Positions 1-9,592 of a DNA stretch of 64,000 bases are shown here, piece after piece. This stretch comes from Methanomicrobiales archaeon (GTDB lineage Archaea > Halobacteriota > Methanomicrobia > Methanomicrobiales > Methanospirillaceae). The position numbers and the translations under genes were made by a program. Numbering within the stretch: position 1 is the stretch's first letter; each line of letters begins with the position of its first letter. The DNA lies in the NCBI GenBank assembly GCA_025350045.1, contig JANXYM010000012.1, positions 1-64,000 of the forward strand, in the 5' to 3' direction. The notes beneath the pieces were generated by a model. The model was not told the DNA's origin. It was given only the letters and a program-made list of their open reading frames with translations, and ran no database searches.

Positions 1-2
1 CG

Positions 3-149
3 AAATGGGTGTATGCCTTTAATGAAGGCGAGGGGAAGAACAAAAAACTGCTGGGAGACAAGGGGGCGCTGCCCTTGGACAGCCTCCCCATCTGGGGGAG
101 TGTGTGGGTCACATTCTTACTCTCCGGAAAGCATGAACATAATCTATGA
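3..149 (+). pseudogene. Truncated duplicate of the ppdK 5' end
   Basis: The first 70 or so bases encode KWVYAFNEGEGKNKKLLGDK, nearly the same as residues 4-23 of the intact PpdK that starts at 502 (KWVYTFTEGDGKNKKLLGGK). After GDKGA the similarity stops abruptly. The frame runs on through unrelated residues to a TGA at 147-149. The fragment therefore looks like the start of a ppdK copy cut off at about position 70. Its own start codon lies outside the window. It is either a remnant of a tandem duplication or the result of a recombination event. Substitutions such as T to A, D to E and G to D show that it is not a fresh copy. Confidence 0.75.
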
Positions 150-287
150 TTAAAATAGGATTTCAACCGTGTAAAAGCAAACATATCTCATTTCCACTCA
201 GTGACAAAAATCTATCCTATTTATCTCCTTTCCTTTAGGAACCCCATCGACAATACAGAACCTTTTTTTTGTCCCGGTGCCAATTTT

Positions 288-416
288 TCATTGGATTAAA
301 AAAAAGTGCTGGAAACCTTCCACGTTCACCGGATCTTTAACAATGATGCGCCAACCATGTTCACGAGCAGAAGAGATCAACGACAATGTTTTTGCTTTTT
401 TCTCGTAACCTTGCAT
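288..416 (-). CDS. Possible small protein of 42 residues, unknown
   Basis: A short leftward frame begins with ATG at 416-414 and ends with TGA at 290-288. The peptide starts MQGYEKKAKTLSL, continues AREHGWRIIVKDPV and ends HFFLIQ. The composition (charged N-terminus, alternating hydrophobic strand-like segment) looks protein-like rather than random. No Shine-Dalgarno sequence is visible and I recognise no family. It could be a real small protein, the tail of a decayed gene, or chance. The rest of 150-501 shows nothing else I can support apart from the ppdK ribosome binding site. Confidence 0.3.
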   Translation of the reverse strand: MQGYEKKAKTLSLISSAREHGWRIIVKDPVNVEGFQHFFLIQ

Positions 417-501
417 TTACGGAAGCTAAAATTCGGATAACTCCGACAAGCGATCCAAAAAATCCGGCGGCCCAGTGCAGATTTTATTTAAGGAGGAGTT
501 C

Positions 502-3276
502 ATGAACAGGAAATGGGTATATACCTTCACTGAAGGCGACGGCAAGAACAAAAAACTGCTGGGCGGCAAGGGAGCAAACCTCTGCGAGATGACACAGATA
601 GGGCTTAAGGTTCCCCCGGGTTTTGTCATCACAACCGAAGCCTGTCTTGCCTGTCTGGCAGATCCGAAACGAGAACTCCCCGCGGGTATGATGGACCAGG
701 TGCACACCCAGCTTGCCGAAGTGGAACGTAAAAGTAAGCACGTTTTTGGCGGGCGGAATAATCCTCTCCTGATCTCCGTCCGTTCGGGTTCCGCCATGTC
801 CATGCCGGGCATGATGGACACCATCCTCAACCTCGGACTCAATGCAGAAACGCTCCAGGGCCTGATCGCCCAGACCGGTAACGAACGGTTCTGTTATGAT
901 GCCTACCGGCGCTTCATCCAGCTCTTCGGTAAAGTTGCGCTGGGAGTTCCGGAAGCAGAGTTCGATAATGAGTTCGAGGCCATCAAGCAGAAAGCTGGCG
1001 CAAAGCATGATGTGGATCTCTCCTCCCATGACCTGGCCGAGATCTCGGAGCGGTTCTTGAAAGTGGTCCACCGCAACACCGGTAAGCCCTTTCCGGTAGA
1101 CCCCTATGAGCAATTGGATATTGCCATCAGGGCCGTATTCAACTCCTGGTGCGGTAAACGTGCGGTAGACTACCGCAGGGAATTCAAGATCACTCCCGAA
1201 ATGGCCGACGGTACTGCAGTGAACGTGATGCAGATGGTCTTTGGTAACATGGGCAATGACTCTGCAACCGGGGTTGGTTTCACCCGGGATCCCGGCACTG
1301 GTGAAAATATCATGTTCGGGGAGTACCTGGTCAATGCGCAGGGAGAGGATGTGGTAGCTGGTATCCGCACGCCCAAATCGCTGGCTGCTATGGCCGATGA
1401 GATGCCGGGTCTTTTCCGTGAACTTCAGGTGCTTCACAAAATATTAGAAGCTCACTACAAGGAAGTCCAGGATTTCGAATTCACGATAGAAAAAGGGATA
1501 CTTTACCTCCTCCAGACGAGAAACGGCAAGATGAATGCATCAGCGCTGGTGCGTACATCCGTTGAGATGGTCAAAGAAGGGCTCATCGATAAACGCCAGG
1601 CGCTTCTTCGCATCCAGCCCGAGATGCTGGACCAGATGCTCTTCCCCCGTCTTGACCCGCGGGTCACGGAAAAGCCTATAGCAAAAGGTCTGCCTGCATC
1701 CCCGGGAGTAGCAGTGGGTATTGCCGTTTTCGATGCAGACCGGGCCGAGCAGCTGGGACGGACTGGCGAGCGCGTGATTCTCGTGCGGGAAGAGACCAAG
1801 CCTGAAGACATCCACGGTTTCTTTGCCTCGCAGGGAATTCTTACGAGCCGTGGCGGCAAGACCTCTCATGCCGCAGTTGTTGCCCGGGGCATGGGTAAAC
1901 CGTGCGTTTCCGGTGCCGAGGGTATCCACGTAGACGTCCGTCTGCGCCAGGCAAGAGCGGGTGACCAGGAATTTGGTGAGGGCGCACTGATCACCATTGA
2001 TGGCACGACCGGTGCTGTCTATCTCGGTGAGGTTGCCATGATCGAGGCGGAGTTCTCACCCGAACTCAACATTCTTCTCTCTTGGGCAGATGAACTGGCC
2101 CGGCTCGGTGTCATGGCCAATGCAGACACGCCGGATGATGCGGCGAGGGCAGTGAAATTCGGTGCTGTAGGCATCGGGCTGTGCCGCACCGAGCGCATGT
2201 TCAATGGTACCGAGCGACTCCCGATCATGGTGGAGATGATAGTTGCCGAGACAAAAGCCGATCGCCAGGCAGCTCTCGACAAGCTGCTGCCGATACAGCG
2301 CGAGGACTTCAATGGCATCTTCAAGGTCATGACACCCCGGCCGGTCACCATCCGATTGTTAGATCCGCCCATCCACGAGTTCCTGCCAACGGAAAACCTT
2401 CTCGTAGATGATATCGGCCATCTCCGCAACCTGCGCGAGATCCTCCGGGGCATGCAGGTGCTCTCTGAAGCAGTTACGTTCATGAACCATACCCGGGAGA
2501 CAAAACCCCAGGTGCAGAAGTTTACCGACCCGGTACTGGTGGACGAGGCGATTGTAAAAAAGGAGGCGATCTTACGAAAAGTCCGTGCCCTGCACGAGGT
2601 TAACCCGATGCTAGGCCACCGGGGTGTCCGGCTCGGCCTTACCTTCCCGGAGATCTACACCATGCAGATCCGGGCCATTCTGGAAGCTGCGGCCGAGTGC
2701 CAGAAAGCAGGTATCGAGGTACATCCTGAGATCATGGTGCCTCAGGTCTGCACAGCCCAGGAATTAAAACGGGTAAAAGTGTGGGTGGATGAGATCCGCA
2801 AGGATGTGGAAGCAGCCTACAAGGTAAAACTCGATTTCAAGTTCGGTTCCATGTTGGAAGTTGTCCGGGCCTGCATGCGTGCAGACAATCTCGCTGAAGA
2901 GGCGGAGTTCTTCTCGTTTGGTACCAACGATCTGACGCAGGCTACATTTTCCTTCTCGCGCGAAGATGCCGAGAATAAGTTTCTGCCCATGTACAACCAG
3001 AGCGGCATCCTGCAGGATAACCCGTTTGAAGTACTGGATGTCAAGGGTGTCGGGCGGCTCATGGAACAGGCAGTGAAGTGGGGCCGCCACACCCGTCCGG
3101 GCATGAAGATGGGCATCTGCGGTGAGCATGGCGGTCACCCGGCTTCCATTATGTTCTGTCACAGGATTGGCCTGACCTACGTATCCTGCTCCGGTCCAAG
3201 GATCCCTATCGCCCGACTGGCGGCAGCACAGGCCGCGATCCTTGATACGGAAAAGATATCTGACAAAGCAGCCTGA
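502..3276 (+). CDS. ppdK: Pyruvate, phosphate dikinase
   Basis: This 924-residue protein interconverts pyruvate, ATP and Pi with PEP, AMP and PPi. It supplies PEP for gluconeogenesis or works in reverse in glycolysis. The order is ATP-grasp nucleotide-binding domain, central swivelling phosphohistidine domain and C-terminal PEP/pyruvate TIM barrel. The phosphohistidine motif GGKTSHAAVVARG places the catalytic His at residue 456, and the C-terminal GICGEHGG carries the catalytic Cys near residue 873. Length and motif positions match the bacterial/plant family closely. I chose ATG 502 because AGGAGG at 491-496 sits just ahead of it; the frame extends upstream to 475 without a better start. The gene lies 850 bp from the convergent glucan phosphorylase gene. 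A truncated copy of its 5' end lies at the left edge of the window. Confidence 0.97.
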   Translation: MNRKWVYTFTEGDGKNKKLLGGKGANLCEMTQIGLKVPPGFVITTEACLACLADPKRELPAGMMDQVHTQLAEVERKSKHVFGGRNNPLLISVRSGSAMSMPGMMDTILNLGLNAETLQGLIAQTGNERFCYDAYRRFIQLFGKVALGVPEAEFDNEFEAIKQKAGAKHDVDLSSHDLAEISERFLKVVHRNTGKPFPVDPYEQLDIAIRAVFNSWCGKRAVDYRREFKITPEMADGTAVNVMQMVFGNMGNDSATGVGFTRDPGTGENIMFGEYLVNAQGEDVVAGIRTPKSLAAMADEMPGLFRELQVLHKILEAHYKEVQDFEFTIEKGILYLLQTRNGKMNASALVRTSVEMVKEGLIDKRQALLRIQPEMLDQMLFPRLDPRVTEKPIAKGLPASPGVAVGIAVFDADRAEQLGRTGERVILVREETKPEDIHGFFASQGILTSRGGKTSHAAVVARGMGKPCVSGAEGIHVDVRLRQARAGDQEFGEGALITIDGTTGAVYLGEVAMIEAEFSPELNILLSWADELARLGVMANADTPDDAARAVKFGAVGIGLCRTERMFNGTERLPIMVEMIVAETKADRQAALDKLLPIQREDFNGIFKVMTPRPVTIRLLDPPIHEFLPTENLLVDDIGHLRNLREILRGMQVLSEAVTFMNHTRETKPQVQKFTDPVLVDEAIVKKEAILRKVRALHEVNPMLGHRGVRLGLTFPEIYTMQIRAILEAAAECQKAGIEVHPEIMVPQVCTAQELKRVKVWVDEIRKDVEAAYKVKLDFKFGSMLEVVRACMRADNLAEEAEFFSFGTNDLTQATFSFSREDAENKFLPMYNQSGILQDNPFEVLDVKGVGRLMEQAVKWGRHTRPGMKMGICGEHGGHPASIMFCHRIGLTYVSCSGPRIPIARLAAAQAAILDTEKISDKAA

Positions 3277-4128
3277 ATATGCAACCTTTTTTTAATGAAA
3301 ATTGTTCTGTCATTTTCACATGCATCAGAGTTTATGGATTCCTGAACCTGACGTTTTTATTGATTACTCAATGACCTCCCACGATATTCGTGAACAGCCT
3401 GTACGTCGTTCACCAGTTTAACCCCCCCATGTCCCCTCGCGATACGTCAATGGGGCGATCTTTTCATCCCAGATGTGTTCCCGTGTCTCATCTTTGGTAA
3501 TGAGCTGATTGCGCCCCATGATCCTGCCGCACTCGGGTCCGTTTCGGTCAAAGATAATAATACGGTATCTCCGGAATTCTTTGTACACCCGGGGTCGCGT
3601 AGCATAGACTGCACAGGGTAATCCCTCCCAGGACCGTTTTTTAGTATGAATGGGCAGCCGCTTGCAGTTTTTCCCTCTTTTGGCTCAGATGAATAACTGC
3701 CTATATAGTCCCCCCAACGTGGGCGAGAAACATCTCATTTTTATCCAGTAACAGGCAGTAATTACCATGGTTGGTGAGCTGCCGTTCTGTTTGATAAAAT
3801 CCCCATCACATGCACAACATTTCTCACACCGGGTACATGCGAATGCCACAATACCAATCATCGAGGTATTGATGGCAAGGATATTAGATAAGCGGTGTAT
3901 CTGGTATCATCTGCAGGATCACCTTTTTGCAGGAATCCGTTTTTGCAATGTTACCGGCAAAAAAGGATAAAAATCTTGTTTTTATGCATATCTCTGCCAT
4001 TCTCTGGATCCGCACATGGTTAAAAATTGCTCATAGGTTATAAGGTGGATATGCTGATGCCGGTACTTTGCGAAAATAAAAAAGATGATCCTGTAGGAAA
4101 AGATGGAAGCATCTTCTCATAATTGCGG
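3277..4128. other. Long intergenic region between convergent ppdK and glgP
   Basis: About 850 bases with no convincing complete gene. It holds one leftward open stretch that looks like gene debris (3418-3684, listed separately), and several T-rich tracts such as that just after the ppdK stop, which could end transcription. A rightward frame at 3767-3970 has no ribosome binding site and an odd composition, so I do not call it. Confidence 0.6.
3418..3684 (-). pseudogene. Start-less open frame, probable gene remnant
   Basis: A leftward frame stays open for about 88 codons between a TGA (3687-3685) and a TAA (3420-3418), but has no ATG or GTG at a sensible upstream position. The translation contains RPRVYKEFRRYRIIIFDRNG and then MGRNQLITKDETREHIWDEK, which reads like the C-terminal part of a real, charged, folded protein. 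I do not recognise the family. It is best described as the tail of a gene that lost its front half. Confidence 0.35.
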
Positions 4129-6291
4129 TCAAATCTCCTCACGTTTGTATTTAGCTGCTATTGTAAGTGCCGGGTCATACCCCTTCCTGACATACTCTTT
4201 GAGCATCCTTTTTGCGGAGAAATGAGGGGCTGTGCTGCGGATCGTCTCCTTCATCTTTTTCACCCATATATGGGGGATCCCGTCATCGGAAAGGGTGTAA
4301 TACATCGGAACTACCTCGCGTTCAAGCAGATCGTAGAGCTGTTCGGCATCCCGGTGATCCTGGTTCTGACCGGGAGGACTATCGCCAAAAGCCCACCCGT
4401 TCTTTCCGTTGTACGCTTCAATCCACCAGCCATCGAGAACGCTCATATGGAGAACTCCGTTTAATGAGGCTTTTATCCCACTGGTCCCGCAGGCTTCCAT
4501 GGGAGGAACCGGGTTATTGAGCCAGACGTCAACCCCATGAACTAGGTATTGTGCCATCTGTTCACCGTAATCCTCGACAAAGGCAATCCTTCCCCCGAAA
4601 TCCTGCTGGTGGGCATACCGGTATATCTTCTGGATGATCCGTTTTCCGTCATCATCGGCGGGATGAGCTTTGCCGGCAAAGACGATTTGTACCGGCATCC
4701 ACCGGTTATTGACGATTCTCTTAAGTCGTTCGATATCCTGGAAGATGAGATCGGCACGCTTGTAGGTGGAAAACCTGCGGGCAAATCCAATCGTAAGGGC
4801 ATAAGGATCGAGAAGAGCTCCACCGGTAATTACATTGACAGGATCCGTTCCCTCCCCACCCCATTTACGGCGTTTAGACTCTCGTATCCTGTTGACCAGT
4901 TTTCGTTTGAGTGTGGTATGAACCGCCCACAATTCTTCATCCGGAATCTCGTTGATCATCTCCCATACGAGTGGATTGTCATGGTTTGTTATCCAGTTCG
5001 GGCAGGAGGGTGAGAAATATTTGTTTATCAGAAGTGACATTTTTGGATCGAGCCATGTGGGCACATGCACGCCGTTTGTTATGTGGTGAATGGGAATATT
5101 TTCTTTGCGGAGCTCCGGCCAGAGTGGTTGCCACATCTCACGGGCAACCTCACCATGCTTTTTGCTTACGCCATTTTTGAACGCACACATTTTCAAGGCA
5201 AATGCGGTCATATTGAACAATTCCCCGTGATCCTTGGAAGAATGCCCTAATTCGAGGAAGGTTTGCCGGTCTATGCCAAGAAGGGGGAAATAGTGGGAAA
5301 AATATTTGTCCATAAGTGAGTAGGGAAAAGCATCATGCCCTGCCGGTACCGGTGTATGGGTAGTAAAGATGCTGGTCTCGCGCACCTTTTTTGATGCTTC
5401 TGTAAAACTCAGCTTGTCGGCAACCTGTTCACGGATCCGTTCAAGAAGGGCAAAGGCCGGGTGCCCTTCATTCAGGTGGATGATGGAAGGGCGTATCCCG
5501 AGGATGTCCAGTACATAACTTCCGCCAACCCCCAGCACGATCTCCTGCTTGAGCCGGAGTTCGTTGTTACCGGTATAGAGCCGGTACGTGATCATCCGGT
5601 TGATCGGATCATTCTCTTTGATATCGGTGTCCAGCAGATAGAGTGGGATATTTCCCACATCCACTCTCCAGACTGCTACGTAGATTGGCGGATCGATAAA
5701 TGGTACCCGTGCCACCAGCTGGGTATCGTGGTTATACATGACCCTTTTGATGGGTGCAGCATCCCGGTTCAGGAGCTCATTGATATCCGCCTGCCAGCCA
5801 TCCGCTCCGATATGCTGGTGAAGATACCCCTCCGAGTACATGAAACCGACAGCTACCAGTGGCAGGCCGAGATCACTGGACTCTTTTAAGTGATCTCCGG
5901 CAAGAAAACCTAATCCTCCTGCATAAAACGGGAGGGAATGCTGAAGGCCGTATTCAGCAGAAAAATAAGCTATGGAAGATTCATGATTTTCCGGAAAATG
6001 CTCAGTGAACCAGCTGTTTTTCTGTTTCAGTTCCTGGAACCGGGCCATAACAAGATCGTAATGACGGAGATAAAGGGGATTTTTTGAAGCCGCATCCAGG
6101 GTCTCTACCGGAAGTTCCCGAAGCATTTTTACCGGGTTATGAATACTTTCAATCCATGCCTGAGGATTTAGGTTTTTAAAAACCATCTTTACTGCCGGGT
6201 TCCAGCTCCACCAGAGATTATAAGCAAGATCGATGAGTCCAGAAATTCGATCAGGCACCTGTGGGAAATCCTTATTGGTGATATCAGCCAC
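4129..6291 (-). CDS. glgP: Alpha-glucan (glycogen) phosphorylase, GT35
   Basis: This 720-residue enzyme cleaves terminal alpha-1,4 glucose from glycogen or maltodextrin with phosphate, giving glucose 1-phosphate. The PLP-binding region is clear near the C-terminus: EACGTSGIKASLNGVLHMSV followed by DGWWIEAY, with the Lys of GIKAS as the cofactor lysine. The protein is shorter than the roughly 800-residue enteric and animal enzymes. It matches the short alpha-glucan phosphorylase subfamily found in archaea and thermophilic bacteria. Translation appears to start at GTG (6291-6289) behind a GAGGCG-like site. The gene is divergent from the ADP-dependent sugar kinase across about 270 bp, so the two probably share a control region. 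Its neighbours are all glycogen or hexose phosphate genes. Confidence 0.95.
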   Translation of the reverse strand: MADITNKDFPQVPDRISGLIDLAYNLWWSWNPAVKMVFKNLNPQAWIESIHNPVKMLRELPVETLDAASKNPLYLRHYDLVMARFQELKQKNSWFTEHFPENHESSIAYFSAEYGLQHSLPFYAGGLGFLAGDHLKESSDLGLPLVAVGFMYSEGYLHQHIGADGWQADINELLNRDAAPIKRVMYNHDTQLVARVPFIDPPIYVAVWRVDVGNIPLYLLDTDIKENDPINRMITYRLYTGNNELRLKQEIVLGVGGSYVLDILGIRPSIIHLNEGHPAFALLERIREQVADKLSFTEASKKVRETSIFTTHTPVPAGHDAFPYSLMDKYFSHYFPLLGIDRQTFLELGHSSKDHGELFNMTAFALKMCAFKNGVSKKHGEVAREMWQPLWPELRKENIPIHHITNGVHVPTWLDPKMSLLINKYFSPSCPNWITNHDNPLVWEMINEIPDEELWAVHTTLKRKLVNRIRESKRRKWGGEGTDPVNVITGGALLDPYALTIGFARRFSTYKRADLIFQDIERLKRIVNNRWMPVQIVFAGKAHPADDDGKRIIQKIYRYAHQQDFGGRIAFVEDYGEQMAQYLVHGVDVWLNNPVPPMEACGTSGIKASLNGVLHMSVLDGWWIEAYNGKNGWAFGDSPPGQNQDHRDAEQLYDLLEREVVPMYYTLSDDGIPHIWVKKMKETIRSTAPHFSAKRMLKEYVRKGYDPALTIAAKYKREEI

Positions 6292-6562
6292 GCTTCGCCT
6301 CAGTGAATGAGTAGTGGTTGCATCTCATTTAAAAACTATTGTGCTGCATTTTTCCGATCTCGAATTACGGGTAGTCCTGCTCGATTAAGAACTGCAAAAT
6401 CCCTTACCCATAGTGCGGCCAAAATCTCCGGTGAGATTTTATCCTGTGATCTGCAAGCGTTTTTTGGCTCTGCTCCGGATCGCTGGCAGACAATAAAAAA
6501 CCCTTTGCTAAGATACAATTGAAATTGCAGCACATCAAAAGAGAATTTAGGGAAACAATCTA

Positions 6563-7813
6563 ATGGCAGACAAGACCTGGCAAGAACTCTACAATGATGT
6601 CAGTTCCTTTCCGATAAATTCCTCTATAGTGGGATTCAATGTGAACCTTGACCGCATCATCCCGGTCACCCCGGCATTCCTCAAATCAGCACTCTTCAAT
6701 CAGCCGGTTATGACTGAACTCCGATCCCGGCTCCTTCATTCCATGCATACCTGCACCGCTGAAGAATGGTTTGTGACCGATCATCATCTGTACCAGCAGT
6801 TTACCCGGATATTTGCAAATACCGGCCACCTCTCTATCGGGGGACAGGCTGGTATTGCAGCAGTTCATTTGGCATCGATAGGTTGTCCAGAAGTGCTCTG
6901 TATCGCGCATGTTCCCGGACCTTATTCCCGAAAAATCCTTGATGATGCCGGAGTTAATCTGCTGAATCTCAATGGATGTAAAAGCCCCTCTACAGATACC
7001 ATCCATCTTATATTCGAATACCCTTCGGGTATTACGCCGGTGGCTGATGGTGTAATCCAAAGAAATAACCGTTTTATTGTGTCCCCGCTTCATCCTCCAG
7101 AGTCTGTTCTTATCCCTGTAGATAAAGAGATCGAGTTCAGTGCTGGAATCGCCCGTTACGACCGGGCGTTTCTCTCCGGGTACCAGTACCTCCGGACCGA
7201 TGAAGAGTTCCGGCGGGCAGCCTCACAGTGCCTGCTCATGAAAAACAACAATCATTATATGCGGATTCATGTGGAATGCGTATCTGTCACCGATACGATG
7301 GTAATAAGCGGTTTTATCCATCATATCCTGCCCGTGGCAGACAGTATAGGACTCAATGAACATGAGCTAGTGTTACTCCTTCATTGTCTGTATCAACAGA
7401 ATCCGGAAAATGGGGGATTTGAGGTCCTGTCTCCAGTTCAACTGGTAAAAGGTGCACTCGAAATCTGTAAAAAAAGTGGAATCAAACGTCTTCATCTTCA
7501 TACGTTTGGTTATTATATTCTGATTATCAGAAATGATTGTGCACATCCGGGCGCATCGCTCAATGCCCTGCTCTTTGCTTCTCGTGCAGTTGTCAAAGCT
7601 GCCCAAGGAATACACGAGGAAATTTCCCTTGCAGGTATCTCTGCATATATGGAGATTAACAAGATATTCGGGCCCCCACTATCTCCGGGAATTTTTTGTA
7701 ATACCACTCACACAATCGTTATGATTCCGACAATAATTGTTAAAGATATTACAAAATCCTCAGGCCTTGGAGATATCCTTTCATCAAGCGCATTTGTTGC
7801 AGATGCGTTCTGA
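6563..7813 (+). CDS. pfkC: ADP-dependent phosphofructokinase/glucokinase
   Basis: A 416-residue member of the archaeal ADP-dependent sugar kinase family (ribokinase-like fold), which phosphorylates fructose 6-phosphate and/or glucose with ADP as donor. Three family signatures can be read: HVE in MRIHVECVSV (HXE motif), NEHE in GLNEHELVLL (NXXE, metal binding), and GLGD at residues 401-404 with the catalytic Asp. All are intact, so the enzyme should be active. The sequence alone does not decide between fructose 6-phosphate and glucose. It is somewhat shorter than the usual 450-480 residues. The gene stands between the divergent phosphorylase and the GH57/glycogen synthase pair. A second, unrelated phosphofructokinase lies 4.4 kb downstream. 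Confidence 0.9.
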   Translation: MADKTWQELYNDVSSFPINSSIVGFNVNLDRIIPVTPAFLKSALFNQPVMTELRSRLLHSMHTCTAEEWFVTDHHLYQQFTRIFANTGHLSIGGQAGIAAVHLASIGCPEVLCIAHVPGPYSRKILDDAGVNLLNLNGCKSPSTDTIHLIFEYPSGITPVADGVIQRNNRFIVSPLHPPESVLIPVDKEIEFSAGIARYDRAFLSGYQYLRTDEEFRRAASQCLLMKNNNHYMRIHVECVSVTDTMVISGFIHHILPVADSIGLNEHELVLLLHCLYQQNPENGGFEVLSPVQLVKGALEICKKSGIKRLHLHTFGYYILIIRNDCAHPGASLNALLFASRAVVKAAQGIHEEISLAGISAYMEINKIFGPPLSPGIFCNTTHTIVMIPTIIVKDITKSSGLGDILSSSAFVADAF

Positions 7814-8137
7814 ATCCGAAATCCTGTCATAGCACCGGGTTACACTATTTATACCGATAAAAACAGAGCGAAATGTCATTTTCTTGTTTTGTATTTTCAT
7901 TCATCACTAAATATGTTCTCTGGCTATAATCGTAGAAACATATATATCCCACATGCTGGTTATGTAATATTACTGGGGAAAGGAACGATCAGTACCTTAT
8001 GCCGAGGAAGGTTTTTTTAAAATCCAGCCTTCTCGTGGTTATCCTGCAAACCCTGTGATGACAGATTCGCGTAGGTGAACCAGTGGGTATGGTACCCGGG
8101 GTTTTGTCCCTTTTCTCAAAAGAGGGATCTGTCTATC
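7814..8137. other. Intergenic leader ahead of the GH57-glycogen synthase pair
   Basis: No gene. It holds a TATA-like element (7936-7948) and, downstream of it, a short inverted repeat GAAGG/CCTTC around 8003-8032 separated by an A/T-rich loop. If transcription starts about 25 bases after the TATA element, the amylase mRNA would have an unusually long leader of about 165 bases. Confidence 0.4.
7936..7948 (+). promoter_or_regulatory. Putative archaeal TATA box for GH57/glycogen synthase
   Basis: The sequence AACATATATATCC is the best TATA-like element between the sugar kinase stop and the GH57 start. It is called by eye. The distance to the start codon (about 190 bases) is long, so another promoter is possible. 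Confidence 0.4.
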
Positions 8138-9592
8138 ATGCCACCCATATGCATCGGGTTCGAAGTTCATCAGCCATACCGGTTGAACCGGCAGTTTGAA
8201 CCCGTACCAAAGATGAAGAAGAAAGATCTTTTTGATAATTATTTTGACGGTTTGAATAAGGAAATACTCGTGCGTGTAGCAGAAAAGTGTTACAATCCTG
8301 CCACAAAGATCATTTTGGAAAAGCTCGATGATGGATTTTCCTGCTCTTTTTCCTTGTCGGGCATTCTTATTGAGCAGCTGGAAAAGTGGAGCAAGGACAC
8401 CCTCTTACTCTTTGAACAGGTGGCACGGCATAAAAATAGTGAGATGATTGGGCAGACCTACTACCATAGTATCGCCAGTTGTTTTCATGATAAAACTGAA
8501 TTCAGAGAACAGGTCAGGCTTCACTCGGATCTGATGTATGATCAGTTTAAAGTAAGGCCTGTCATTTTTGAAAATACAGAATTCACCTTCAATAATGATG
8601 TAGCCGCTACCGCAAAAGATATGGATTTCTCAGGAATTTTTACCGAGGGTGTAGATCGTGTTCTCGGGTGGCGCAGCCCGAATCATCTTTACACCTGTAA
8701 GGGAATTCCGGTTCTTCTTCGCAACACCCGGTTTTCGGATGACATTGCATTCCGTTTTTCCAATCGTAGCTGGGACATGTATCCTCTTACGGCCGATATT
8801 TATGCCCAGTGGATAGCTGCATCTGAGGGAGATGTTGTCAATGTGTTCCTGGATTACGAAACCTTTGGTGAACACTTCTGGCAGGAAACAGGGATATTTG
8901 ACTTCATTAGTTCCCTGCCCCATGAACTTGCTGAACGTGGTGTGGAATCTATCTTGCCCTCAGATAGTATATCCCGTTTTTCCCCCGTTGGAGAAATTGA
9001 TGTCAGGGAGACTATTTCCTGGGCAGACCTTGAGAAAGATACATCTGCATGGATGGGAAATGATCGACAGAGGGCAGCGTTTCATGCAGTGCAGCTTGCA
9101 CGACCCTTTGCCATTGACAAACCGATCTGGCGATATCTCCAGACAAGTGATCATTTCTACTACATGGCCTCCAAATACGGTACGTGTGGCGAAGTCCACA
9201 CCTATTTCAGCCACCATGAGGCCGAGGATGCATTCAAAACATACATGAGGGTGCTGGCAGACTACGAATTGCGAAATATCCGCGTCATGAAAAACCGGAA
9301 ATCGGCCAAAACACTGCGAACACTTACTCCTGAGCAGGCATTTCATTTCGCAGGACCCTCAGGGTTTATCGGACATTCGGCCTATAACCTCAACCAGTTT
9401 GAAGAATTGTTATACATAGTGCCTAAGGATTCAATCCAGTTCCACCAGGAACGAGGCGACTTCTCACGCTGGATCACAGATATCCTCGAGGATCCACGTC
9501 TGGCAGAGAGTATTGCCGGGCTTACAGAACGTCATGACCTGGCCAGAATCATAAAAGAACGGAAGGACCTGCTGTGGAGTCACTTAAGATAG
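8138..9592 (+). CDS. GH57 family alpha-amylase-like glycoside hydrolase
   Basis: A 484-residue glycoside hydrolase family 57 protein, expected to act on alpha-glucans such as intracellular glycogen. It starts MPPICIGFEVHQPYRLNRQF, the usual GH57 opening, with HQP near residue 11. Region FENTEFTFNN probably carries the nucleophile Glu and LDYETFGEHF the second acidic region. I set the start at ATG 8138 because AGAGGGA lies about 10 bases upstream; an in-frame GTG at 8075 would add 21 residues not typical of the family. The C-terminal end overlaps the start of the glycosyltransferase gene by 19 bases, so the two are translated together. Archaeal genomes often pair this amylase with glycogen synthase. 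Confidence 0.88.
   Translation: MPPICIGFEVHQPYRLNRQFEPVPKMKKKDLFDNYFDGLNKEILVRVAEKCYNPATKIILEKLDDGFSCSFSLSGILIEQLEKWSKDTLLLFEQVARHKNSEMIGQTYYHSIASCFHDKTEFREQVRLHSDLMYDQFKVRPVIFENTEFTFNNDVAATAKDMDFSGIFTEGVDRVLGWRSPNHLYTCKGIPVLLRNTRFSDDIAFRFSNRSWDMYPLTADIYAQWIAASEGDVVNVFLDYETFGEHFWQETGIFDFISSLPHELAERGVESILPSDSISRFSPVGEIDVRETISWADLEKDTSAWMGNDRQRAAFHAVQLARPFAIDKPIWRYLQTSDHFYYMASKYGTCGEVHTYFSHHEAEDAFKTYMRVLADYELRNIRVMKNRKSAKTLRTLTPEQAFHFAGPSGFIGHSAYNLNQFEELLYIVPKDSIQFHQERGDFSRWITDILEDPRLAESIAGLTERHDLARIIKERKDLLWSHLR

Noticed and set aside
484-1437. 317-codon open frame on the minus strand opposite ppdK
   Set aside because: Antisense shadow of ppdK created by its codon bias.
3767-3970. 67-codon rightward frame between ppdK and glgP
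   Set aside because: No ribosome binding site, odd composition, no family.
8075-8137. N-terminal extension of the GH57 enzyme from GTG 8075
   Set aside because: ATG 8138 has a better ribosome binding site and gives the usual GH57 N-terminus.
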